Source: Cryptomeria japonica
Lineage: Eukaryota > Streptophyta > Pinopsida > Cupressales > Cupressaceae
Direction of reading: 5' to 3'
Length of the DNA: 64,000 bases
Assembly: GCF_030272615.1 (NCBI RefSeq)
Contig: NC_081409.1
Location: 649,854,468 to 649,918,467, forward strand
Translations under genes and position numbers: made by a program
The notes under the pieces: generated by a model
Databases searched by the model: none
What the model was told of the DNA's origin: nothing
What the model saw: the letters and a program-made list of their open reading frames with translations, nothing else
In this document: piece after piece, positions 34,807 to 48,761 of the stretch
Layout: every line of letters begins with the position of its first letter
Numbering within the stretch: the stretch's first letter is position 1

Positions 34807-35869
34807 CTATGTCATCGTGTCCCAAGCCACGTGTCCAGCCCTCATCTCCAGTCCTGGATCCTGGAACACTCGTCTTAGTGCATCCCTGTCTCCGTCTCGA
34901 TCATAGGGTATCAACTCCCCATCGATCAGTATCCTCAGTATCCTGTATACATCCTCTAAGGTGACTGTCATCTCACCCATCGGCAAATGAAAACTACAAG
35001 TCTTTGAGTGTCATCTCTCAGCCAGTGCAGTTAGCAGCCCCATGTTCGCCTGAAACTCAGGCACATACAAGATAAATCGCAGACCCATAACCTCAATCAC
35101 GGCTCTGTCCTCAAATATCAGCTCTAGTCGTAACCTCTGAGTCAATGGGAATCTCTCCCGTGACTCCAACATAGGTAGGTACTCCTGCAATCAAGCAAAT
35201 CAATCATGTCTATCCTAGTGACACTCACTGTTCATCACAAATTGTTGCTATCTATCCTAGTGACACTCATTGTTCATCACAAAGTGTTGCTTCTATCCTA
35301 GTGACACTCACTGTTCATCACAAAGTGTTGCTATCTATCCTAGTGACACTCACTGTTCATCACAAAGTGTTGCTATTTATCCTAGTGGTACTCCTTGTTC
35401 ATCACAAAATACTACGTGTTTGGCACTCCCTATTCATCACAAAGTGTTGCTCATATTTGCACTCCCTATTCATCACAAAGTGTTGCTCCTATTGGTACTC
35501 CCTGTTTATCACAAAGTGCCTCGATCTATTCTAGTCTTCCCTAGAGGACCTGCTTGAGTGTATCCTCTTAGCAACTTATCCAATTGACCGTGTATGTTCA
35601 TCACAGAACTGCCGATTTGACCTTGAAGACATAAACACGCATTCATGACACAAACACGCCTAGCCTACCCAGACGCGCCTTGACATTTTTACCCTGCTTG
35701 ACATTTTTTTAGACCTACCTAGAGCACATTTATTGCACTACTTGGCATGCATTTATGACAACAATTAATGCAACAAAGTACAAGGAGGTTTTGAAGTACT
35801 TACAGGCTCTCCTGCATCTGCTGGCTTCTGATATCGGCGAACGCGATCGAATCTGTGAACCAATGCCAT
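34807..35869 (-). pseudogene. Plant mobile domain (PMD) protein gene in element B, antisense to the element
   Basis: Read on the minus strand. The ATG is at 35869; exon 1 (35869-35804) gives 22 codons, MALVHRFDRVRRYQKPADAG..., and ends at GTAAGT. The acceptor is TTGCAG at 35185; exon 2 (35184-34807) continues in phase 0. Exon 2 holds the PMD signature FHLPMGEMTVTLEDVYRIL followed by a Leu-Ile-Asp-Gly turn. One in-frame TGA (35013-35011) replaces the Trp expected in ER(W)HSKTCSFHLP. A TAG at 34807 ends the frame, well short of the related gene in element G, so this copy is truncated or its later exons are lost. The 619-bp intron contains a 42-bp minisatellite. The gene stands antisense just inside the 3' LTR, as in element G. 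Confidence 0.8.
35211..35525. repeat. 42-bp minisatellite inside the PMD intron of element B
   Basis: Units starting TATCCTAGTGACACTCACTG occur at 35211, 35253, 35294, 35336 and 35378 (41-42 bp apart). About three shorter degenerate units follow, built on CTCCCTATTCATCACAAAGTG, to about 35525. Confidence 0.92.
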
Positions 35870-35958
35870 CGCTACTGACTGTTGCTGCTCTATTTTCGCT
35901 CTGCACTCTGATCTCTTGGATGTGTGGATGACAATGAGGATGTATTCCCCTCGTGGTC

Positions 35959-35967
35959 TATTTTATA
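35959..35967 (-). promoter_or_regulatory. TATA box of the antisense PMD gene in element B
   Basis: On the minus strand, CTATAAAATAG, 90 bp before the ATG at 35869 and between the gene and the 3' LTR. It gives the gene a promoter separate from the LTR. Confidence 0.6.
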
Positions 35968-36210
35968 GACTACCCTAGCCTTAGCCCTAGCTCTCGTCTC
36001 CCGAGTCAGTCTTCTTTATCTTATGACTTTGTCACTCCATCCTATCCAGTCAGTCCATTCTAGCATTTCTTTCTTATTGAGAGATTGTCTGCGATCTTTC
36101 CAGACATTTTCACCCAATCTCTCGAGGGGGCATATCATTCCAATCTTGGGGCAATTTTGTATCAGTTCATATTATCTTCTTTGAAACAATGCGACAAGTT
36201 GCATTGTCTC

Positions 36211-36224
36211 AAAGAGGGGCAAAA
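36211..36224 (+). promoter_or_regulatory. Polypurine tract of element B
   Basis: AAAGAGGGGCAAAA immediately before the 3' LTR. Confidence 0.88.
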
Positions 36225-37030
36225 TGTAGACACCTAAAATTGTCTTATCTAATTAAATAAATTTCTTTATTTATTTAATCACTTTAGCCTAATTCTTCTA
36301 TTAATTAAATAAATCTTTATTTAGTTAATTAATTCATTTATCCTCTTCTAGCCTTATTTCTCATTTAAATAAATACATTTATTTATTTAAATTATCCTTT
36401 TTTCTAAATTAAATAAATATCTTATTTATTTAATTATCCCACTTCTTCTATTAATTAAATGAATCAAGTTATTTATTTAATTAATTCATTAACCTTTTCT
36501 ACCCACAACACATGTCATTCATCTCTTAATTCATACACTACCTACCCTCTTATTATTTTCTTATTTCCTCTACCTACCCTCTAATCATAGCCGACCTCTT
36601 TTACACCTCTCAATCTTATCCCTCCATTTCTTATAGTGTCTTCTATATAAGGAGATTCTTCCTTCATTATCAACCCTAATCAATTTATGCATCCTGACTA
36701 ACTCACTATGCATTCAGCCCTGACTACGCTTTCGAACTTGCATATGCAATCAAGCCTACTTGCAACCACATTTCCGTTCTTTGTTGAGCTCTTGTGCACA
36801 TAAAATCTGAGAGCAAATATATTAAGCAAGATCAATGGAGATAGGAAGAATGGAGATCCAAACCCTATTGGACATGTGATGGTATAATCTTTGTGATTTC
36901 ATTTGATTTGCATTGTCTTAGGTAATCTTCATATGTTATGGTGGATCTTTGTTGTTGTTAGGCTAGGGTTTTGTGGTTGAATTCATTTAGTCTTTCAATA
37001 TTATTTTTGTATCCATTTTCACCATATACA
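36225..37030 (+). repeat. 3' LTR of element B
   Basis: 806 bp, aligned end to end with 20477-21280 and followed by the GTTAC target duplication. Confidence 0.95.
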
Positions 37031-37035
37031 GTTAC
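37031..37035. repeat. Target site duplication of element B, right
   Basis: GTTAC, matching 20472-20476. Confidence 0.92.
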
Positions 37036-37919
37036 AACCACCTCAAGATAAATGGACAACAATCTAGAGTAATGAACTGCCAAAGATAGCATCTACCATG
37101 CCTGATTACAGTCCCGGTTAAGCTCAATACCGAAGGCCTTTGACCTCTTCCTTAATCCCAATTCGATCACCTATGATAGACCAAGTCTCCTTCACATATG
37201 ATATTGCCACGACACTTATTCCACATACCCATTCCATGATCTACAATGAGATCTTATATCATTTTATACCAACCCCAAGGCCTAAACCAATTAGGACGGC
37301 CACCTAAAAAAAATTAAAATAAGATCATTAGATAAATCCATATTACAATGATATGCCATGTCGGCTTAAGACCAAAACAACAATAACCAATTCATAGAAC
37401 ATCTCGAAACATCCTGGTAACGTGTAGAGTACATGTTAACATGATACCAGTCCATAACCTAGATAGGCACCAGACCTATTCTGGGTCCACCACGCTAAAG
37501 CAATGTCTTCAAGATGTTTGAAGCACGATCAAAAAACATCTTCAACATCCTAAAATCCATCTAGAAGTGGCACCAACACCACTTATGCATACTGTCAAGA
37601 TTCCTCAATGAAAGATCTGTCGGTTAAACCTTAAACCAATGCCGATAAGGGTTTACAAGAGTGTATGATAGCTTCTGATCACCAAGTCAATACCGATTAC
37701 CAAAACATGCTCTAGGAACATGTAACACATAAAATCAAACATACTCCATTGATCCAAACATGTCAGAAGTGTTCAACAGATAGTCTCTTCTGCCAGTAAC
37801 ACTAGATCTTCTACCGGTAACCAAAACCTGTTTGTCGGTAACCAACCATAACAGCTAGTGTGGACATCAATGACAAAACATCAATGCAACACATAATCAA
37901 TTCATCCATAATGCCAACA
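37036..37919 (-). repeat. Solo Copia-type LTR F, right piece
   Basis: Continues the reverse-oriented LTR interrupted at 20476. On the minus strand it begins TGTTGGCATTATGG at 37919 and carries several ACCGGTA/ACCGACA-type words, also frequent in the C1 LTR. No coding region. Confidence 0.6.
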
Positions 37920-39650
37920 AAGGCTATTATTATTTTTTGAATTAAAGTAATTGAAATGTACTTCAAGCCTTTTGGACTATTTTGTTTAGCGTACTTTGAT
38001 ATTTTTCTGTGCACTTTCAAATTTAGTTTCAACTGTAGTGATGCATACTTGAGCTCTGCTTGTTGAATCATGTTGTACACTCTTTCATTCTGGTAGATAT
38101 TTTGTGTGTGCTTTGTTTCATGTTGTAGAAATCTTTAACTGTATCTTGAGAAATATTTGAGGCATGTAGATTGTTGAATGGGCCTTAGAATTGCAAGTAT
38201 TTGAAGTTCTTTGTGCTGATAGTTTGACAAAAATGTCAGCTCTAGCGTATCACCTTAGATTAGATTTGCTTTTATGTTCCTCCTTTCCCTTTTCCCTCTC
38301 AATGAATGAACAACCAACTTCTAAAATCCTAAAAGTTACCCAGTGAACAATGCAGGTCCCCCAATGCTGAGTTTCCCATAAGATTGTGTTTCTAGACGCA
38401 ATTTTAGAGATCAACAGGTTATAGTAGGGATAATTTGATATGACTTTCATAAAACACTACTAAAGAGTTTTAGGCATATAAATAGTTGGAATGTGTTCAA
38501 AATATCACTAGGGATGATGAAGATCAAAATGAGTGCTCAAATGTAAGAAAAAGAAACACAAAGAATGTGAATTTTGTCCTTATATAAAGAAGATGTATTC
38601 CTTTGAGTTTACTCTTACATATGAAATCCTAGAGATTAATTTGATTTTTTTTAAACCATTGATAGTTGTCAAATTAAGTTAGCTTGGAGAAAGCAAAATT
38701 AATTTTGAATGAGTGAATGAAGGAAGGAATTTTAATGATGTCCACGAGACCAAGTGGCCTAAGAGATTCACAGCTCGAAAAACACACACTATTTTAGATT
38801 TCTCTCTAAATCAAGTCTTTTGTTATGAATCTTGACCAAGAAATTTGTAGTTTTGTGAAGCTTTACATCCTCAAACAATTTGACCAAATTGTTAGTTTCA
38901 AATTGCTTATGAATATCATGACAAGCTGCACACTATGATGACATATAATTTTGTTTCAACTACTCGTTTACTAAAAAATTTACAAATTCTTTCTTTCCAC
39001 TCTTCCTTGGGGGTTATCTACCTGTTCGTTTCACATCTAAGACAACAAGACCGGATCCTAAGTTGAGCTATTATGACTTTACCCTTTCCATTGATTTGAG
39101 CTCTCACATAGACCTTTTCATCATCAGTCTACATGGGGTTGAATTCTTTTCAAGAAGAAAATATAATTATGACAACATTTCTTTTTAAGAAATAACATAG
39201 TAAAATCTATGTTAGATCTTCGATCATAAGAACTTAGACAATGAAATACTTATATATGTACATAAATGAAAAAGAAAAAGACACTTTTAACATCCACGGA
39301 AATAAGAATATCCTAAAGACAGAATGTACTGCTGCAGACTAAAATGTTAGGTTAATTGTTGATCAGTGTAAGAATGTGCTGCTCCAGCCTGCTATGTTTC
39401 CTAACTTTTGTATGACGCAACCCATTCCTGCAAATAGATTGCCGTGCATGCCACATAAATCATGTTAGTTGTAAACTAAAACGTGTTGACTGTATACTGA
39501 ATTTAAAAGTTCATACCCCGCCAATTTAAATAGCAGCATTAGTGATTGCCCAAATTCTACCTGCGTTCACTAGAGTTGGGGAGGTGAGATTAAGTCCAGG
39601 GAGCTTCGATTCCATTCTACAGAGCTCGGAGTGCACATACACTGTTTCGT
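37920..39650 (+). other. Unassigned non-coding sequence upstream of the MADS exon
   Basis: The first few hundred bases probably continue element E after LTR F. The rest has no repeat or gene that I can support. It includes what would be promoter sequence for the MADS exon, but no motif there is convincing beyond AT-rich TATA-like words near 39695-39710. Confidence 0.35.
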
Positions 39651-39860
39651 ACATTATTTGTTAGAAAATTTGTGGAAGCATTTTCCTCTCAATAAATATA
39701 ATAATATAAAGATAAGACACGTGAATATTGCCACGCAATTGTAAGGACGAGACGCATACTGGTAACTGTATGCATAAAGAACCGAGAAGCGGAGGGATCC
39801 TCTTTCAATCTGCAATACCTTATTTCTTTCTGCAACTGCACTATCTGGAAATACAAGAGA

Positions 39861-40025
39861 ATGACAAGGGGGAATGTGCAGCTGAAGACGATTGAAAACC
39901 CCGTAAGGCGTCGGATTACTTTCTCGAAGCGCAAAGCAGGACTGCTGAAGAAAGCTAGCGACCTCGCCCTTCTCTGTGATGCTGAAGTCGCCGTCGGGAA
40001 ATCTATAAGAATTTGGCAGCCCCAG
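39861..40025 (+). pseudogene. MADS-box gene, first exon, with deletion in the MADS domain
   Basis: ATG 39861 opens a 55-codon exon ending CAG|GTAAGG. Residues 1-45 are a clear type II (MIKC) MADS domain: [40 protein letters not shown], then AEVAV. The family normally continues with a beta-strand (Ile-Ile-Phe-Ser type) and a GK-LYEF segment. Here six codons for the strand are missing, and one net extra base shifts the following DNA. The nucleotides GGGAAA and GAATTTGGCAGC of the expected GK-EFGS end are still visible but read in another frame. The exon is 165 bp against about 180-190 bp in the family. MADS proteins are nuclear DNA-binding regulators of development. I cannot name the subfamily. 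No later exon was found, so this is a broken gene or an isolated exon duplicate. Confidence 0.75.
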
Positions 40026-44027
<4,002 letters not shown>

Positions 44028-45000
44028 TGTAATGTATGGAAAATTAGGAATAGGGGTTCTACTAAGTAAACCCACTAAATAGCCCTATTTTCCAAACTCC
44101 ATTGAAAGAGGGTTGAGCCCAATAGATCTAGGCTCGATCCCAATAGGAAAGAGAATAAAATTTTGATTGGATTCAGTTGATTAGGGTAAAATGAGGGGTT
44201 ATTGAAGTTATGTAACAAAAATAGTAAGCTACTGATGTCCCAGAAAGCCACCAACTAAGATCTAGGTAAAAGGAGATGTTTAGAACTTGTCCTCAGAAGT
44301 TCAACCTAATTTTTGGGGACCAAGTAGCTCAAATCCGCCCTGGTCTACTCAATTTTCAGTTGTTGAAAGATGACCTATTCATCACTGTTGACTCTATCAG
44401 ATTTCCTGAGTACACCTCCACACCTGTTTCCTGCACACAGAAAGAAAGGGAAAGATGTTGGGGATAGGGGTTTGCCTTAGGTTGAACCTTGGTTTTGGAA
44501 TTCACCATGAATGCAATAATGCAAAATATTAAGGAGATATACCTCAGATCTGCAATTGTTGATGATGATAATGCTCTTTGAATGTAATCATAAATGTTGA
44601 ATGTAATGGCATGACAAACATATGGACATCAAAAACCCTAATCACTCACACATGCTTGCATGAAGATTCACACAAATTTGCTCCACTATGCTTAAATGAT
44701 GAATATGAACCTTGAATCTCTGAAGATGCTTGATGATGAATGCTTAAATGATTAGGATTGAGATCGCAAGGAGATATAAGACATCAACCCCCAACCTTAG
44801 GATATTAACTCACACAATCTTATTGAAGGACACACAACAAGACAACGACAATTTAAGGAAAACAAATACAAACAAAGACAAAAGACATAGAACAAAAGAC
44901 ACAAAAAGGCTCCAAGTCAACTAGTTGATGAGACCTCGATATTAAAAATATCTCAGCCACTAATATCATTCTCGGAATGCTATCACAAGAACACAAGTGA
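44028..45000 (-). mobile_element. Reverse fragment of the element A family
   Basis: On the minus strand, 45000-44760 resembles the 3' internal part of element A (about 4825-5060: CACTTGTGTT, GAGATATTTT, ATATCGAGGTCTC, GAGTTAATATCCTAAG). From 44760 to 44028 it resembles the right half of the A LTR (TTCATCATCAAGCAT, GATTACATTCAA), ending CCATACATTACA. The polypurine tract and LTR start between them are deleted. Its upstream side is cut by the C1 LTR at 45001. Confidence 0.7.
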
Positions 45001-46558
45001 TGTTGGCATTGTGCTGTCATTGATGTCAACCGGTATGCAAGTTGATGTTATCGGTATGCAAATAGAGTATTGAAGATTGTTGGCATGCTAATGTCAACTA
45101 GTAAGTATGTCAACCGGTAAGAAAGAAAAGAGATAAAATGAAGGACCTAGATAACAAGATGAAAGGATGTGAAGTGTTTGCCACTTTAGAAAAATGGTTG
45201 AGGACTATCACCGGTAAATGATAACATGTCGTAACCGACAGGATAGAAAAGTGCACGATATGAAGGTTAGCTAGTTGGTGTATACTGGTAGTATGTTTGA
45301 TCAATAACCGGGTTTGAACCAACATAATCAAGTGAGTTGGATGTTGACATAGATGTCATGTGGACTCCAGGTGGCGAACATGCAGTGGTAGGTGAATGGT
45401 GCATCGACAAGGTAGTTGCCGATTACGTCGATATTAAATGAAGACTGCGGAAATCACAGATCGATTGCAAAGGATTGCGGCTCAAAGTAGATCGAAAGGC
45501 AAAGATTTTTTTTTGGTGTTATGATCGAAGAAGGACATCTGATCGTCTTGTTGATCTGGAGAAGGAAAAAACTAGATCATTAAAATAATCAACAAAATCA
45601 AGGCTGATGAACATGATCTAGTTTGCTAAATATAGTGAACGTGTATTAGAAGGATAAAAAATAGCAGTGATGTTTGATTTGTTGCAGGTTGTCAATCCAA
45701 GAAATAAGATCTGATTTGATTTGATACGGACTGAGTATGTGAAGAAAACCCTAGGTGCGTAAAGTTTGAACTTTATTTTGACAGGAAAGCATGTGTATAA
45801 ATATGCAGATCAAAGACTTAAGCAGATGGGATGAGTGATGAGAACGTGTGATCATGCCAAATGAGAGTTGATCAGTCTACGTGTTGATAGAAATATATTG
45901 AAGTGACTAAGTGTTAGAAGAAGAACTGACAATAAGAGTTTAAACTGGCAAGGTTTAAGGTAACCGGTAAACTGTTACAGAGCATAATAGTCTATCAAAC
46001 CAACAGAGATTGAACCAATAAGGTACCTGCCGAGAGTGAAGGAGAGCAGAGAGAGTGTGAGAGGAGATCTAGCTAGGCAGAAGTTGAGTTAAAGAGCATC
46101 CAAACAAAGAGAACTGAGATCCGATAGAGAAGAAGTAGTGTGACAGAAAATAGTTCAACCAGCAGAGTGAATAGTTTGCAACGGTTGCATAACTCATTTG
46201 TAACAAGGTGCTAATAATTATATTAATTTTATATCTCATTGTATTTCACTGAGTGGGTGCTCAGTGTAGGGGTTGGTGCTCCTTGAGTTGGTGCTCAAAA
46301 TAGATCAGGGTTGGTCCCCTAAACATTGTAAAATTGCTATTTCATTGTGAGGCTGGATTGGAGTAGTAGATCTCCAGCAGCATTTCTCACCGAGGTTTTT
46401 CCCACATTGGGTTTTCCTTGTATATCCAGTGTTGTGTGATGAGATCGTGTGTGTGATTGCTTGTTAGTGTTTTCATTATTCTACTGACTGCACACACTAT
46501 TTGAAATTATTTATAATCATTGATTCACCCCCCTCTCAGTGATATCTTGTGTTCTACA
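45001..46558 (+). repeat. 5' LTR of element C1
   Basis: 1558 bp from TGTTGGCATTG to TTCTACA, two bases before the primer site. It has repeated ACCGGTA words, a TATAAATAT at 45796 and a GAGGCTGGATTGGAG/GAGGTTTTTC block near the end that is shared with the C2 LTR. There is no second copy in the window, so the start is set from similarity to the other LTR starts (TGTTGGCAT, F; TGTTGTCAT, C2). Confidence 0.7.
45796..45804 (+). promoter_or_regulatory. TATA box of the C1 LTR
   Basis: GTATAAATATG, about 796 bp into the LTR. Confidence 0.5.
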
Positions 46559-46560
46559 AT

Positions 46561-46572
46561 TGGTATCAAAGC
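46561..46572 (+). promoter_or_regulatory. Primer binding site of C1 (initiator Met tRNA)
   Basis: TGGTATCAAAGC, one mismatch from the usual TGGTATCAGAGC. Confidence 0.85.
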
Positions 46573-46633
46573 CTTAGGTTCCCTGTTTGTCAAATCTTTC
46601 TCTGGCTTGGGTAGATTCTGGTTTAAGAATACA

Positions 46634-48738
46634 ATGGCAAGGAATGAATCCTCTTCCTCCAAAGCTCCCATATTTGATGGTGCCAACTATGCGTTCTGGA
46701 ACAGAAGAATAGAAACCTATCTATCTTCTCTAGGTTTTGATGTTTGGATGTCTGTGAAAAATGGGTATATTGTCCTTAATGCTCCCCCTATAGATCTAGA
46801 TGCTAAGAAGGAGTACGAAAATAATGCCAAGGCCAAGCATGCTATTCTCAGTGGAATTTTTTATAATGAGTTTGTTAAGGTTATACATTGCTCATCTGCC
46901 AAAGAAACTTGGGATAAGTTAAAGAGATTATTTGAAGGAGATGTTAAGGTCAAGGAAGCTAAATTGCAAACACTAAGAGCTCAACTTGAAGGCTTGAAAA
47001 TGAAAGATGAAGACAAGATTGATGAATATCTTTAAAGAATTGATGAAATGGTGAATACTATTAGGGGACTTGGAGAGGATATATCTGATGAAGTTATTGT
47101 CAAAAAGGTACTTAGATCACTCACATCTAAGTATGATACAAAGGTCTCTACAATAGAAGAAGCCAAGGATTTGAAAACCTTTTCAATGGATGAGTTATTT
47201 CAGTCCCTAATTGCTTATGAGATGAGAACAACCGGTGAAGAAACTTCAAGAAAAGAGGTTGCTTTCAATTTCATCAAAAAAGGCAAGGAAGAAATTGCTC
47301 ATGGAGAAATTAGTGAAGACTCGGATATAGTGGTAGGAAACTTTATAAGGAAGCCTAAAAGAGGATCTGGTAAGTACAAAGGAAAATTGCCTTTCAAATG
47401 TTTTAACTGTGGAAAAATAGGACACTTTGCTTCAAAATGTCCCTATGGTAAGAATGTTGGAGAGGAGAAACAAAGCACCAGTGGACCTTCGGGTAAGGAT
47501 AAAAAGAAGAAAGCCTACCGATAAGAAAGAAGCTACCGGAAGTAGAACAACCTATATACTTTTGAAGATGATGCTATAGACGAAGAAAGTGCCTCAGAAG
47601 ATGACTGCTCTAAGGATGAAAGAGAAACTAATCTCTTTATGGCACATGATGAACCAGTTGATGGACCTAATGTAGATGAAGACATTGAAGCTGAAGTGGA
47701 CTTGGAAGGTGAGCTCATAAGTGCTCTTGAGGAGTTGAGAGAAATAAGAAGGGAACTCAAGAAGTGTAAGTATGCTGCTGTAGAAGAACAAGATCATTTA
47801 GAGAAATTTGTGGACAAGTCCAAGAAAATAATTTCTGATCTGAAACTCCAATTGGAAGAAGCTAAAAGGATATGTGAAGTTACATCCTCTGGTTTGATAA
47901 AGAAGGAGAAGGAGCATCAGAATCTTGAAGAAGAAATTGTAAGGATTAGAAAGGAGCTTGAAAAGAGCAAGAATGTATTAAAGATGAAAAGTAAATATAA
48001 AAGCAACATTAAAGCCTTGGACAAGATGTTGAGTAATCAGAAGCACTCAAAAGATACCAGAGGTATAGGATTTGAAGAGGGACAGAGTTTGAACAACAAA
48101 GACACACCAAGCAAGGAGATAGAGTTTACTTCTTCAAGTGAAAGTAAAGAAAACAAACCTTTACATTCAACAAAACTATTAAGAAGAAGACCTATGCTGA
48201 AGGTACAAGAAATAAGCTTGTGAACCAGAATGCTCAAACCTTGAACTGGAAGGGTCACTCATTGTACCAGAATGTAGATCCTAAACGCAAGGCCAAGGTT
48301 GATAATGAAGGGTTCACTAAAGTCAATAACGTGAGAAGACACCTGGTGAGACAAAGGTTTGCTGGTCCAAAGAGACAAGAGAGGTATGTACCCAAATTCC
48401 ATGGTTACTGTTACTGGTGTAATAAGTTTGGACATAGAATTGTTTATTGTAGTCTGATGCATAAGCCCCCTACTAGTTTTGAAAGTAGAAATCTGTTTGG
48501 TACACTCTGTGAAATGAATGTTATTTGTTATCAGTGTAATGGGTTTGGTCATAGGAGTTATGAATGTAGGAGAAGTATGCCAATGTCCTACATTAATTTT
48601 TTAAATTCATCATTTAATGCAAATATAAAATTCTATCATTGTAAAATTTTTGGTCACATTGCAAAACACTGCAAGCTCAACATATCTAAGCAAAAGATGG
48701 GAGTACCGGGTCAGAAACTGGAAGTGAAACCGGTGTAG
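46634..48738 (+). pseudogene. C1 gag with four zinc knuckles and a coiled coil
   Basis: ATG 46634 (MARNESSSSKAPIFDGANYA) starts a Copia gag of the UBN2 type (FWNRRIETYLSSLGFDVWM; AKETWDKLKRLFEGD). A TAA at 47033 interrupts it, then the same frame resumes. A normal CCHC knuckle follows (CFNCGKIGHFASKC, about 47400). Where most Copia gags end, this frame goes on after a stop at 47522 with an acidic part and a long coiled coil (47639-48223: LEELREIRRELKKCK and onward). A frame change near 48220 leads into three more knuckles: CYWCNKFGHRIVYC (about 48408), CYQCNGFGHRSYEC (about 48528) and a weaker YHCKIFGHIAKHC (about 48634). C2 has the same order, so the arrangement belongs to the family. Confidence 0.82.
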
Positions 48739-48761
48739 AAAGGTGTTGCAGGAAAGGAGAA

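Larger units (their letters stand above)
20477..37030 (+). mobile_element. Element B: 16.55-kb Ty3/Gypsy (Tat/Ogre-like) element, pol core deleted
   Basis: The boundaries are exact: LTRs 20477-21280 and 36225-37030, TGTAGACACC to ATATACA, flanked by GTTAC on both sides. Internal order: leader with 300-bp tandem repeats, gag (23838-26403), protease C-terminal part (31556-32034), a non-conserved linker, the very end of integrase (to 33036), an A-rich stretch, an antisense PMD gene (34807-35869) and the polypurine tract. Reverse transcriptase, RNase H and the integrase core are absent. Element G is inserted in the protease. The long leader, the gag type and the antisense gene after pol suggest the Tat/Ogre group (inference). 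Confidence 0.93.

Noticed and set aside
35211-35525. CRISPR-like array
   Set aside because: Units are direct tandem repeats without unique spacers, in plant DNA.
35270-35557. Repetitive plus-strand frame (YPSDTHCSSQSVAI units)
   Set aside because: It is the translation of the 42-bp minisatellite, which lies in an intron on the other strand.
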